Notes: generated by a model from the sequence alone, not told the origin. 53,150 nt of DNA from Candidatus Aenigmatarchaeota archaeon (GCA_016187395.1 JACPJV010000023.1:1-53150), one strand, 5' to 3'; shown: positions 40,442 to 48,704, numbered from the stretch's first letter. Program-made: numbers and translations.

Positions 40442-40669
40442 ATGGATGAAGGACTTAAATTCTATCTGCTTGGAGCAGGCTTTATGGCTGCTGTCTTGGC
40501 CACTTATTACGCCGGGTTATATGCTGTTCACAGGTATCGGAAGTATCGCAGGGAACGCAGAGAGCTTATGTCAGAATATGAAAGGATGTTTGGATTCAGC
40601 CCTCCGGAACATCTTTCGCCGCGCGATGTCAGAAGGGAGCTTGAAATCCACAGCTCTGTCAAGGATTGA
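40442..40669 (+). CDS. small single-pass membrane protein
   Basis: 75 residues: one hydrophobic segment (FYLLGAGFMAAVLATYYAGLYAV) followed by a basic cytoplasmic tail (RYRKYRRERRELMSEYERM). ATG 40442 is preceded by GAGGTGAAAG. No family recognised. Confidence 0.6.
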   Translation: MDEGLKFYLLGAGFMAAVLATYYAGLYAVHRYRKYRRERRELMSEYERMFGFSPPEHLSPRDVRRELEIHSSVKD

Positions 40670-40675
40670 TGAATG

Positions 40676-41794
40676 TCATTTTCTCGCTTTTCGCCTCCAC
40701 TCCTCGCACATCTTTATTCTTTTATATGCAGACGGATGTGTGTGCAGGAAGAATTCTACAAGAGGGTGATGCCTTTCCAGATCCAAAGCCATGTCCACAA
40801 GCCTGCGCTCTGTGGAGATCTGCGCCTCCGGCTTCTTCGCTGCTTCTAAGGCGAAAAAATCTGCCTGCGACTCAACCCGGCGGGAATATGAATTTACGAA
40901 GGGAAGTGATATAATTTCAAGTATCATGTAGAAAAGCATGATTGACGGGAGCAAGGATATGTCCTGCGCCTGATTCAAGAAAAGCGATATTATATAGAAA
41001 ATCGCAAAGGTCTTCAGAATATCAATGATCATCCCCCTGAATATGTCCCTGTTCACGTAATGGCCAAGTTCGTGCGCAACCACGGTTTCTGTCTCTGCCG
41101 GCGTGAAATTATCGATGAGGGTGTCGAATAAAACCATTCTTTTCGTATGACCAAAGCCTGCAAAAAAGGCATTTGCCTTCGTTGATTTGGCGCTTTCGTT
41201 GGCGACAAGCACGGTGCTTATATGAACGCCGTATCTTGCTGTCATTTGTTTCAATCGTTTTATCATTCGCCTGTCCGCATAAGGCTTGGTTTTATAAAAC
41301 AGCGGGAATATGATCACTGGAAATGCGTAATTGATAAATATGATAAAGATTGCATATGATATGGATACATACAGCCACCATAACTGGAATTGCAGGAAAT
41401 GATAAAGAACAAGCGCGGCAGCTGTGAAGAAAACGTATCCCAGGAATGTTCCCTTAGTCAAATCAGAGAACCATGAACGAACTGTATGTCTTGACAACTT
41501 ATACCTGTGTTCACGCACGTAGGAATAATAAAATCCAAGCGGCAGGCGCACCAGGAACATGTATGTGAATAAAATTATTGCGTAGAGAACTACGTGAAGC
41601 CAAAAACCATAGGCAAGCAGAAGGTCGCGCAATCCAGCGGATGCTCCGCCTGCCACAAGTATATACAGGGCAAGAAGCGGTATGATTATTCCGTTTATGA
41701 TGAAAGAATGCAACCTGCCCTTTACGTATTTTTCTGCCAGTTTTCTTCTCTTTGGATCGTATTTGTATGGATACCTTATTTCCCGCCTTGTCAT
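40676..41794 (-). CDS. M48 family metalloprotease (Ste24/HtpX-like)
   Basis: 372 residues from ATG 41794. The HExxH motif is AHELGHYVN, and the third ligand Glu is in SRRVESQADFFALE. At least five membrane segments surround it, and the length and N-terminal transmembrane part resemble CAAX prenyl protease 1 (Ste24) more than HtpX. Likely removes or degrades membrane proteins. Confidence 0.88.
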   Translation of the reverse strand: MTRREIRYPYKYDPKRRKLAEKYVKGRLHSFIINGIIIPLLALYILVAGGASAGLRDLLLAYGFWLHVVLYAIILFTYMFLVRLPLGFYYSYVREHRYKLSRHTVRSWFSDLTKGTFLGYVFFTAAALVLYHFLQFQLWWLYVSISYAIFIIFINYAFPVIIFPLFYKTKPYADRRMIKRLKQMTARYGVHISTVLVANESAKSTKANAFFAGFGHTKRMVLFDTLIDNFTPAETETVVAHELGHYVNRDIFRGMIIDILKTFAIFYIISLFLNQAQDISLLPSIMLFYMILEIISLPFVNSYSRRVESQADFFALEAAKKPEAQISTERRLVDMALDLERHHPLVEFFLHTHPSAYKRIKMCEEWRRKARK

Positions 41795-41844
41795 AGGATG
41801 CAATTAGAATGTAAGAATAAATAGATGGATGAACTTCTTTGAGA

Positions 41845-42189
41845 ATGACGAATGTCCTGGGATTGTCTTCTTCAAAGGCCGGCAGGGAAAGGCTGCGGGA
41901 GAATGCTTACAAAGAAATTTCTGAAAGACTAAGGGAATCCAGCGATGCAACCGGAGGATTGTCCTCTGAAGTTTTATTAGAATATAGAAATGAACTGGCA
42001 TCTGCCTATAACCTGAGAAGTCCCAGGAGATTAAGATTTACGCTCGAACGTATGATAAATCATTTCGAAAATATTCTTGCAATGCCTCCCGAAGAGAGGC
42101 ACCTTGAAAAGGATGAAAGAGAGGCTTACGAACGCCTTCTGGAAACTTCCAGAGCTTATCTTTCGAGAATAAAGGAAATGGAAGATTGA
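41845..42189 (+). CDS. hypothetical helical protein
   Basis: 114 residues, highly charged and helical, with no Cys. No family recognised. Divergent from the M48 protease. Confidence 0.5.
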   Translation: MTNVLGLSSSKAGRERLRENAYKEISERLRESSDATGGLSSEVLLEYRNELASAYNLRSPRRLRFTLERMINHFENILAMPPEERHLEKDEREAYERLLETSRAYLSRIKEMED

Positions 42190-42228
42190 ATTTATACTAT
42201 CTTATCTTGTGGTCGTGATGTTTTGAGA

Positions 42229-42690
42229 TCAAAATCTTAGGACACTTATTTCAGGAATAGAATCAAAATCTTTGTCGTTTGTAAGGATATTGAATATATT
42301 CTCTTGCTTCATAGTTGCCAAGATGTAAGTATCCGTGGGAAGAAGCCCGTACCTGGAGGAATAAGCTATAGAAGGAATTTCACAAGACTGAGAAAGCGGA
42401 TGGATTTTGAAAACCGGAAGGAGTGTAAAATAGAATTCCAGATAAGATTTCATTGTCTTTTCACGGAAATCTTTATCGGCTTTTATGAATCTTAAAATTT
42501 CATGCTTCTTTTCAGTTCTAAGGGATTCGCTAGCACCAATCCAGAGGAGTTTGAACTTCAACTCATTAAGAACTACAAGGCTTGTGTGCAGGTCATTTTC
42601 TTTGGAATCCAGCATTTCAGCTATTTTTTCCCAGCCCTTCCCTTTCCGGAGAAGAAACAGAAAGGCATTTGTATCTACAAATAAATGCAT
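42229..42690 (-). CDS. VapC-like PIN-domain toxin
   Basis: 153 residues. LFVDTNAFLFLL, LVVLNELKFKL, LLPTDTYILATM and ILTNDKDFDSI supply the four PIN acids. Expected to cleave RNA; the antitoxin gene is 51 bp upstream on the same strand. Confidence 0.82.
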   Translation of the reverse strand: MHLFVDTNAFLFLLRKGKGWEKIAEMLDSKENDLHTSLVVLNELKFKLLWIGASESLRTEKKHEILRFIKADKDFREKTMKSYLEFYFTLLPVFKIHPLSQSCEIPSIAYSSRYGLLPTDTYILATMKQENIFNILTNDKDFDSIPEISVLRF

Positions 42691-42741
42691 GCAAGACGCA
42701 CCTCATCTATACATTTTATCTTCGAAAGAACTAGAAGCAAA

Positions 42742-42981
42742 TCATACACCCGCCATCAATTCATGAACTATAATGTCCAGTTCCTTCGCGTTTTTCACAC
42801 CTTTGTCGCCGAAAAGCCCTGCCAGTTCCCTGAAGCTTCTTTTTGCCGGTATTATCATAATTGCCCTTCCGGCCGGCATGATTTCTACTTCATCCTCAGG
42901 CTCCAGCTTCAGACTTTCCCTTATTTCCTTGGGTATGACTACCTCTCCCTTGCTGCCAAGCTTTCTCACTGCTATTTCCAT
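42742..42981 (-). CDS. AbrB/SpoVT-type antitoxin
   Basis: 79 residues. VRKLGSKGEVVIPKEIRESLKLEPEDEVEI is the SpoVT-AbrB DNA-binding domain, followed by a short C-terminal arm that would hold the PIN toxin. Likely represses its own operon. TATA-like GAAATATTTAAAGG lies upstream near 43010. Confidence 0.88.
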   Translation of the reverse strand: MEIAVRKLGSKGEVVIPKEIRESLKLEPEDEVEIMPAGRAIMIIPAKRSFRELAGLFGDKGVKNAKELDIIVHELMAGV

Positions 42982-43053
42982 AATATCTACATGAATTTAT
43001 TAACTCTGAAATATTTAAAGGTTTCGGAATTTAGATTTTTATTCGGAATTAAT

Positions 43054-43674
43054 TTATTTCTTCTCGCCCTTCAAATATGATTCTTCCCACTCGTCTATCT
43101 CGTAATCACTTATTAACTGCCTCCGCCCGCTTCTCTTCGGGGCAGGATATTTTTTTCTTATTGCCAGCCCGAAGGCTATGCCGAAGAATAATCCGGCAAG
43201 ATGCGCGGCATTCGCAACGGTGGTGGGAGCGAAAAGCCCTATCAGGTCTGCAGACATCCAGAATATTGCAGCAGCGAACATGGGCATAGGCACGCCAAAT
43301 GCCCAGACCGTCATGCGGGGGCGCATTACTGCAAGCGTGCCTATTAATGCAAAAATAGCACCGCTTGCTCCCAGCGCGGCTGTGTAAAAGAATGCAGCTG
43401 ATATTCCTGCTGCAATCCCCCCTGCAAAATATATCATAAGAAAGTGTTTTTTGCTTACAACGCTCTCAAGAATAAGGCCGAACACCAGAAGTGCAACCAT
43501 GTTGAATGCGAGGTGCGAGAAATCACCGTGCAAAAACATTGAAGTCAGAAAGATCCACGGCCTTGCCGCAGCGTCGGAAGATCTCAGCAAAAGGGCTTCT
43601 GTGAAACCAGGAACTACTGCCTGAACTGCAAAGAATATAACTGCAACTGCTGCTATGACCAGGGAGTATCTCAT
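43054..43674 (-). CDS. rhomboid family intramembrane serine protease
   Basis: 206 residues with six membrane helices. The catalytic Ser is in ALGASGAIFALIG (GxSG) and the catalytic His in ANAAHLAGLFFG; MFLHGDFSHLAFNMVALLVFG is the conserved H...N box. Cuts substrates within the membrane; substrates here unknown. The basic C-terminal tail faces the cytosol. Confidence 0.92.
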   Translation of the reverse strand: MRYSLVIAAVAVIFFAVQAVVPGFTEALLLRSSDAAARPWIFLTSMFLHGDFSHLAFNMVALLVFGLILESVVSKKHFLMIYFAGGIAAGISAAFFYTAALGASGAIFALIGTLAVMRPRMTVWAFGVPMPMFAAAIFWMSADLIGLFAPTTVANAAHLAGLFFGIAFGLAIRKKYPAPKRSGRRQLISDYEIDEWEESYLKGEKK

Positions 43675-43682
43675 TGGTTGTT

Positions 43683-43720
43683 AATGTGAAACAAGGAATA
43701 AATACCGACCATATTCCTTG
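43683..43720 (+). repeat. R5 palindrome, copy 1
   Basis: AATGTGAAACAAGGAATA, loop with ATACCGAC, then TATTCCTTG, directly upstream of the rhomboid gene. The inverted copy at 49379-49420 has the same GTGAAACAAG end and ATACCGAC word. Copy-specific stem changes are seen, as in R1-R3. Confidence 0.45.
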
Positions 43721-43735
43721 CAGTACTGCATGTTC

Positions 43736-44434
43736 CTAGAAAATCAGGATTATTATTCCGGAATAAATCAGGATTGTTGTGAAATCTGCGATTGCTGTGG
43801 TGAGAGGTATCAGAAAATTGTTCGGATCTTCCTTTCTTTGATATATTTTCAGCCCGGCGTAAACAGCTATCAGAAACACAATGCCAAGCAGGATCATCGA
43901 CGTCAGGACGGAAGCTAACATTAATTTTAATATGACATCCAAGGAAACTACGGCTCCTATCAATGCTGATGCTATATATGCAAGCGCTGAGATGTACAGC
44001 GCTGATATGAATCCGACAACGTAAACAAACTTCAGCATCGACGTGACCTCATCAGACTTCCACCAGTTTTTGCTCACACGTCCGGTGTAAATAAGCTCTG
44101 TGAATTTTGACGAAACTATCGTGCCAAATCCGCCTATCGCGTTGTTCAGGGCAGGCAAAAGTATTATGATCGGGATGATTACTGCGAAATGGCTTCTTAT
44201 CCCTTCAAGCCCGATGCCTGCAACAGAACTTATCAGCGATGTCAGGAGCAGGACTGCCAGCGCTTCCTTAACTATGACCCTTGCCACGTTGGAATGCGGT
44301 CCGTATTCTTTCATGTAAAACAGGCAGCCCGGCGATATGCACTCCTTTCTTGCAAGCCTGTGCAAGGAATGGTTGTAACGCCTTCTTTTTATGAGGGTTA
44401 TTTTTCTTACTGCTTTTCTGCTTATTTTCATCAT
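43736..44434 (-). CDS. MgtE-type divalent cation channel half, second
   Basis: 232 residues with five membrane helices and the MgtE pattern PALNNAIGGFGTIVSSKFTEL and the late motif DPNNFLIPLTTAIADFTT that pairs with the P-x-x-T-x-x-x-D of Mg2+ transporters. No N-domain or CBS sensor is fused. It follows the first half by a 4-nt ATGA overlap, so the two halves probably form one channel. Confidence 0.82.
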   Translation of the reverse strand: MMKISRKAVRKITLIKRRRYNHSLHRLARKECISPGCLFYMKEYGPHSNVARVIVKEALAVLLLTSLISSVAGIGLEGIRSHFAVIIPIIILLPALNNAIGGFGTIVSSKFTELIYTGRVSKNWWKSDEVTSMLKFVYVVGFISALYISALAYIASALIGAVVSLDVILKLMLASVLTSMILLGIVFLIAVYAGLKIYQRKEDPNNFLIPLTTAIADFTTILIYSGIIILIF

Positions 44435-44976
44435 ATCAATATCACCATCAGGAACAATGACAGGGTGGAAAAGACGTCGCCCATTGCAGTCACATACGGG
44501 CCCATGATATCATTGGGGTCATGGCCGCGCTTGAAAAGCCAGAAGGTCATATGAACTACCAGCGGCACCTGTATTATGTTTGAAATAATTCCTGCACCCA
44601 ACGCTATCCATATAACTGACATTGAAGAAAATCCGAAAACTACCAGCGTTACAAGCCAGGCTGCAAGACCAAGGATGATTGAATCTGCGATGACCAATGC
44701 AAAGGAAGCAATAAGATTTCCCCTGAGTATTTTGCTTCTGTGCCATTTCGGCTTCACCCTTCCTAAAATGAGGCCCGAGCTCAGGCGTGCAGAGAGCGTG
44801 CCGCTGATGTTGCCGCGCATCTCCATGAAACCCGGAATCAGAATCAACAAACCCGGTATCAGGAGGATTTTGTCGAGCGAGATCGCAATAAATATGCCTG
44901 CGAACATCTCCAAGGTCAGGGCAAGCATCTGGCTGTGAAATATGTCGCTAAGCTCCTTGTATATATTTGCTCTCAC
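44431..44976 (-). CDS. MgtE-type divalent cation channel half, first
   Basis: 181 residues with five membrane helices. GFMEMRGNISGTLSARLSSGLILG and DPNDIMGPYVTAMGDVFSTL are the MgtE pore motifs (the latter with the Asp of the Mg2+ selectivity site). Bacterial MgtE is a homodimer; here the two halves are separate, sequence-divergent genes, an arrangement that allows a heterodimer. Confidence 0.82.
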   Translation of the reverse strand: MRANIYKELSDIFHSQMLALTLEMFAGIFIAISLDKILLIPGLLILIPGFMEMRGNISGTLSARLSSGLILGRVKPKWHRSKILRGNLIASFALVIADSIILGLAAWLVTLVVFGFSSMSVIWIALGAGIISNIIQVPLVVHMTFWLFKRGHDPNDIMGPYVTAMGDVFSTLSLFLMVILI

Positions 44977-45010
44977 AATTAAAATTGAAAGAAGCGGGTA
45001 ATAAAGGTTT

Positions 45011-45796
45011 TCAGCGTGCGAGCGATTCCAGATGCTCCTTGCATTCGCCGCAGAAGTTCAGCGGCAGCACGTCGCCGATACACATCGCGCAGCCAAGATA
45101 GCCTACGTCTTCATCAGGGTCGTGATGGTCCAGACCGAAAACGTGGCCAAGCTCGTGCGCGCCTGTCTTCGCAAGCTGCACTCTTTTCGAGTGAGACCCG
45201 GCCCTTGTATTAATTGTGTACACAAAGCCTCCATATCCTTCTATGCCACACCCTCCGTAGCACGGCGTGTCACTGTACCTATGGCTTCTCACAGGAGCAA
45301 AGGCCAGAAACGGCGTTTCGTACCTTGACGACAGCCTTTCGACCAGTTCGTATAAAATATTTTCGCTCATGCTGCAGGGATTTCTATAATCAGCGAACGC
45401 AGCAAATGCGCTGGCAGGCACGTCACAATAAGGATCTTCAATTTGAAAGGATGCGCCGTTTGCAAACGGCCTGAGCGAAAGCCCCGCAATCTGATGAAGA
45501 TGCTCTTCATCGTAGCCTTCTCCAACAGGGACTATGCGCACGGTGCTTCCAGCCAGGGCAGGCAATCTTCTTTTCACTTCTGCCTCCCTTTCTTCAATGA
45601 AACCCATAATATTATTTACGCCATAGATCCATTGTGAACCGTCGTGAACTGCAGGATAATCTCTGGGATGTAAATTCGGAATTTCATTCATTCCAAGCCA
45701 GCTGATTGTGCGCGGTATTGAGGATTCTTTCAGCCTAACTTCCACCCTCCCATCGTCATCTCCCCAAGCCATGAAAAATATAGGAAGCTTGCTCAT
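45011..45796 (-). CDS. archaemetzincin-like metalloprotease
   Basis: 261 residues. GAHELGHVFGLDHHDPDED provides HExxHxxGxxH, and CAMCIGD...CGECKEHLE a CxxC...CxxC zinc site, the combined signature of archaemetzincins. Cytosolic in known members (no signal peptide here). Substrate unknown. In classical members the third zinc ligand is followed directly by Cys; the spacing differs here. Confidence 0.75.
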   Translation of the reverse strand: MSKLPIFFMAWGDDDGRVEVRLKESSIPRTISWLGMNEIPNLHPRDYPAVHDGSQWIYGVNNIMGFIEEREAEVKRRLPALAGSTVRIVPVGEGYDEEHLHQIAGLSLRPFANGASFQIEDPYCDVPASAFAAFADYRNPCSMSENILYELVERLSSRYETPFLAFAPVRSHRYSDTPCYGGCGIEGYGGFVYTINTRAGSHSKRVQLAKTGAHELGHVFGLDHHDPDEDVGYLGCAMCIGDVLPLNFCGECKEHLESLAR

Positions 45797-45800
45797 ATGA

Positions 45801-46148
45801 TCACTGCTGTTCCGCGGATTTCTTAGCTGCAGTCAAATGCAAATCTCTATTTGCCTTGACTATCTCTTCGCTCTGCGCCCATTCTTTCCATTTTTCTGCG
45901 TCAGCTTCGCTTATTTCAACTATCTTGATTGCGAAGACAGGGCATGTTTTCTCTGCTTCTTCCATAAATTCGTCTTCATTCACAACCTTTTCGAATTTTT
46001 TGGTTTCTGGATTAAAAATACCGTTGCGCAAATCCACCTTTCTATTGTCATAAGGCGCGTTGACCCAGTTCTTAGGGTCTGTGCTTATGCAGAAAAAGGC
46101 GCCGATGCACGCCTCTTTATCAAAAACAATCTTGAACTTTTTTGGCAT
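45801..46148 (-). CDS. ferredoxin with reduced cysteine ligand set
   Basis: 115 residues, Pyrococcus-type single-cluster ferredoxin fold: CIGAFFC near the start and TCPVFAIKI later. Only Cys14, Cys20 and Cys69 are present; the position that is Asp/Cys in relatives is Ala17, and the second conserved Cys is Asp24. This suggests a 3Fe-4S or alternatively coordinated cluster. A 30-residue charged helical extension follows. Confidence 0.8.
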   Translation of the reverse strand: MPKKFKIVFDKEACIGAFFCISTDPKNWVNAPYDNRKVDLRNGIFNPETKKFEKVVNEDEFMEEAEKTCPVFAIKIVEISEADAEKWKEWAQSEEIVKANRDLHLTAAKKSAEQQ

Positions 46149-46198
46149 ACCGTAGATTTCACAGTAGAATTTAAAAAGCGATGAGATAATGATTAGAT

Positions 46199-46315
46199 AT
46201 GTCAGACGACGGCAGAACAGAGTATTTTGAGTCCAAGCGAAAGAAGAAATACAGGCGCCTGTACAAGAAGCGCAGGCGCGGATTCAGCGTGCAGGATATA
46301 AAGCAGGGATCATGA
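46199..46315 (+). CDS. very basic small protein
   Basis: 38 residues. After an acidic MSDDGRTEYFES comes KRKKKYRRLYKKRRRG, then SVQDIKQGS. The composition suggests nucleic-acid or ribosome binding. TATA-like TTTAAAAAG is about 25-30 nt upstream, so a leaderless start at 46199 fits. Confidence 0.5.
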   Translation: MSDDGRTEYFESKRKKKYRRLYKKRRRGFSVQDIKQGS

Positions 46316-46449
46316 GAACCCTTGTAGGTTATTCGATAATTTTTAATTGCCTCAGAACTTCCTGGAAATGGCAGGTCAATGGCTATTGAGATTGATTTCT
46401 TCATTCAATTACCGAATTCTTTAAGGGCAGCCGGAATGCCAATGGATGT

Positions 46450-47064
46450 ATGGACGTGAAAACTCTGAATCTGCGCATGCCCATGATGACGCCGCAGAGG
46501 AAGAAGCAGGCGTTGCTAGGCGGCATATTCGTGCTGCTTCTAGCGGTAGCTGCGCTTGGACCTGTTACAGGTTTTGTTACTTTCGGGAATCCTTACCAGG
46601 AGGAGATAGATACGCTGGAAGCAAACTTGGAGAGCACGGAACTGGCATTGAGCGAAACTTCAGGATCTCTAACGCAGTGCCAGCAGGACCTTTCCAGTAA
46701 ATCGACAGAGCTTTCTGGTGCCCAATCCGTTGCTGATAAATGCGGTTCAGATCTGACCCTGGCGCAGACAGAACTTTCTGCATCAACAGGAGAATTGGAT
46801 CAGGCGAAAGTCCAGCTTACAGGTGTCCAGGGAGAGCTTGATGCATCGAAGAACTACGCTACACAGCTAGAGCAGGAGAACTCCCGGTTGAAGAATGATA
46901 ACGCAGGCATGCAGAACAACTACAGCCAGCTCATGGAGAACTCTGCCAAGGACCTGTGCTGCGTTCGCAAGGTTTTTGACAAGACGCTGACGCACTATTA
47001 TGTTGAAAACAACGTGATAGTATGCACCAGCGATGCAAACAGGACTCCATTCAGTTGCGGGTAG
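46450..47064 (+). CDS. membrane-anchored coiled-coil protein
   Basis: 204 residues: basic N-terminus, one membrane helix (LGGIFVLLLAVAALGPVTGFVTF), a coiled coil of about 110 residues with heptad Leu/Ala/Gln, then a Cys-containing end (LCCVRKVFDK, FSCG). Probably anchored inside-out with the coil outside the membrane. No family recognised. Confidence 0.65.
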   Translation: MDVKTLNLRMPMMTPQRKKQALLGGIFVLLLAVAALGPVTGFVTFGNPYQEEIDTLEANLESTELALSETSGSLTQCQQDLSSKSTELSGAQSVADKCGSDLTLAQTELSASTGELDQAKVQLTGVQGELDASKNYATQLEQENSRLKNDNAGMQNNYSQLMENSAKDLCCVRKVFDKTLTHYYVENNVIVCTSDANRTPFSCG

Positions 47065-47110
47065 GCTGATTTCTTGGTTTTTTATAATTTGATTCTATAT
47101 TTACAGCAGC

Positions 47111-47479
47111 ATGTTCGACATCTTCTACAGGGGCGATGAGGAGCTTGCTGTCGTGGTTGAGCGCGCAGAGCAGCCGAAGGTCGGGGTTATTTGCCTGAAT
47201 CCTGTTAAGTATCTGGATGAGGATTATCCAAAAGGTCCGTTGTATTGCTTTGCTTCCGAAAGCATGCATGTAACAGGGTTTGGATACGTCCCTGGAGCTG
47301 GCAGGGCAGAACTGCTTCGCAACATCAGAAGGCACATTGAAGTTGGAATCGAGCATCATGGCTATGAGAGGGTTATTGAGGTGAATTTCAGCGGCAGAGG
47401 CTGGGAGCGAGATAATGCCCGTACCTACAGGGCTGCCATGCGGAAGGCTGAAAGGCTTGTGGATTCGCGTCCCTTTTGA
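47111..47479 (+). CDS. hypothetical protein
   Basis: 122 residues, alpha/beta, no family recognised. Soluble, with GVICLNPVKYLDEDYPKG and RTYRAAMRKAERLVDSR. First gene of a short plus-strand row of unknowns. Confidence 0.55.
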   Translation: MFDIFYRGDEELAVVVERAEQPKVGVICLNPVKYLDEDYPKGPLYCFASESMHVTGFGYVPGAGRAELLRNIRRHIEVGIEHHGYERVIEVNFSGRGWERDNARTYRAAMRKAERLVDSRPF

Positions 47480-47508
47480 TAGGAAATAGCAACTTGAATG
47501 GTGGTGCG

Positions 47509-47793
47509 ATGTTCAGGATAGCGCAGTATGATTCAAAGGAAGAAGGCGGTTGGATTTGGGTTGTTTCTATTTTATTCGCATCTTCTGGTGCCGACGCTGC
47601 TTCTTTGCGCGCCCCTGACGGCACAAGGGTTTTGCGGGATGGAGACTTATACCGCATGGAGTTTTTAGACCCTGGTATAACAAAAAGAACCACGGTGAGG
47701 AAAGATCATAGGGATCCTGTCGGAACAGCACTCCGAGAAAGTATGCAGGATGCCTGCGCGTATCTGGGAAGGCTTGAAGCTCAGTGCTACTGA
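47509..47793 (+). CDS. hypothetical protein, paralogue of 48096-48425
   Basis: 94 residues from ATG 47509, preceded by GGTGGTGCG. It shares the pattern DGTRVLRDGDLYRMEF and a later helix (ALRESMQDACAYLGRLEAQ) with the gene at 48096. The pair is separated by R3 copy 2 and another palindromic region. Confidence 0.55.
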   Translation: MFRIAQYDSKEEGGWIWVVSILFASSGADAASLRAPDGTRVLRDGDLYRMEFLDPGITKRTTVRKDHRDPVGTALRESMQDACAYLGRLEAQCY

Positions 47794-47808
47794 GGCAGGC
47801 GTAGTTTT

Positions 47809-47908
47809 TAAAGTAAACCAACTTAATAAACGGCATACGAAAAGTTGGTTTACTTTATGGGAAAGCACAAATGTCATGTTCCGTTTCATTTGTGGTTTCA
47901 CTATAAAT
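47809..47908 (+). repeat. R3 element, copy 2
   Basis: Arm AAAGTAAACCAACTT, loop with AATAAACGGCATACG, arm AAGTTGGTTTACTTT, then ATGGGAAAGCACAAATG and a second hairpin CACAAATG...CATTTGTG ending CACTATAAA. About 100 bp; nearly the inverse of 52302-52400. Confidence 0.75.
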
Positions 47909-47936
47909 CATGGTTTCAGATATTTTTCGTTCATTA

Positions 47937-48015
47937 TCCTTGAAAGAACTCCAATTATTCCCGAAGAACGAGGTTCTTCGGAATTTCAAAGAACTTTCAG
48001 TTCTTTGAAGAAAAC
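47937..48015. repeat. complex palindrome
   Basis: Arms TTGAAAGAACT and AGTTCTTTGAA enclose hairpins CCGAAGAAC-GAG-GTTCTTCGG and AAGAACT-TTC-AGTTCTT. A three-way-junction shape like R4, with no homologous copy seen in the window. Confidence 0.4.
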
Positions 48016-48095
48016 CTCTGCGAAGGCAATGTTCAGAGATTACAGAGCGCGTCCAGATGAAATGTTTTATTAAGGTTTCTATAGCGTATTTTTCT

Positions 48096-48425
48096 ATGTT
48101 TACGCTGGCGAATTACCACGTAACCGGCGATGCAGACTTATTCTACGCCCGGTGCGCAGATTTTAACGTCAAGGATGGCGACCCTGACCCCCGCTCCTGC
48201 GAAATCGATGGTTTGGGCGTGAGAAGGACAGGAAATGCAACCTACAGAATGCTTTTTTCAACTCCTTTAATGACCATGGAAAGAACGCCTGAGGGAAGTG
48301 TTGCAGAGGCTGTCATTTATCTTGTAAGATTAGAAAATGCTGTAAGAGCAGAAGAAGCCCGCAGATTAGCCAGACCCTTTGTTTCAAGAAAAAGGGCTGC
48401 CAGTGCGCCCGCGGGGATTTCCTAA
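48096..48425 (+). CDS. hypothetical protein, paralogue of 47509-47793
   Basis: 109 residues from ATG 48096; TTTTATTAAGG lies about 25 nt upstream. It shares TYRMLF and a following helix (AVIYLVRLENAV) with its paralogue. Its last residues (SAPAGIS) are encoded by the 17-bp copy of the tRNA-Gly 3' end at 48404-48420, so the original C-terminus may have been replaced. Confidence 0.5.
   Translation: MFTLANYHVTGDADLFYARCADFNVKDGDPDPRSCEIDGLGVRRTGNATYRMLFSTPLMTMERTPEGSVAEAVIYLVRLENAVRAEEARRLARPFVSRKRAASAPAGIS
48404..48420 (+). repeat. copy of tRNA-Gly 3' end
   Basis: TGCGCCCGCGGGGATTT is identical to 48499-48515, which encodes the discriminator base, acceptor strand and T-stem of tRNA-Gly. Direct repeats of a tRNA 3' end are typical of integration (att) sites. 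The 78 bp between them hold hairpins AAAAGAAGC-TTC-GCTTCTTTT and ATCTCGAT...ATCGAGAT. Confidence 0.6.
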
Positions 48426-48498
48426 AAGAAGCTTCGCTTCTTTTGGATCTCGATGAGCTTCGCTCAATCGAGATGAACCCAAGGGTTCAAATCTCCAA

Positions 48499-48672
48499 TG
48501 CGCCCGCGGGGATTTGAACCCCGATCATCAGCTTGGAAGGCTTACCCCCGAAGGCTGAGGTCCTACCATTGTCCAACCTCTTTCTTGTATTCTGCGAACA
48601 GCGTTCGCAACCCTTTCTTTCTCCCGAGGGTCTTTCTTTCGGGAAAGAAAGAGGCTCTTAGACTACAGGCGC
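48499..48672 (-). tRNA. tRNA-Gly(UCC) with two non-canonical introns
   Basis: Exons give a 71-nt tRNA: acceptor GCGCCTG/CGGGCGC (one G-U), D-stem GTCT/GGAC, anticodon loop CTTCCAA (UCC at 48535-48537), T-stem CGGGG/CCCCG with loop TTCAAAT. Intron 1 (48569-48657, 89 nt) splits the D-loop after base 15: central helix GUCU/GGAC, bulges AAG and AAU, intron stem AGCCUCUUUCUU/AAGAAAGAGGUU. Intron 2 (48542-48555, 14 nt) splits the anticodon stem at 29/30: helices AGG/CCU and ACCU/GGGU, bulges CAG and AAG, closed by a CUUCGG loop. TATA-like TTTATAAT lies about 27 nt upstream. CCA not encoded. Confidence 0.88.
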
Positions 48673-48704
48673 GTGAAGAATACCTTGTAGAAATCATTAT
48701 AAAT

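Noticed and set aside
48539-48555. Reading the tRNA at 48499 as tRNA-Arg(UCG) with a canonical 37/38 intron
   Set aside because: The loop CTTCGG would need an intron with no bulge-helix-bulge at that point, whereas the 29/30 intron fits fully and restores CTTCCAA (Gly).
48569-48657. Treating the D-loop insert of tRNA-Gly as a mobile hairpin that kills the gene
   Set aside because: The ends form the exact helix and bulges needed for splicing and give a correct D-loop, so an intron is simpler.
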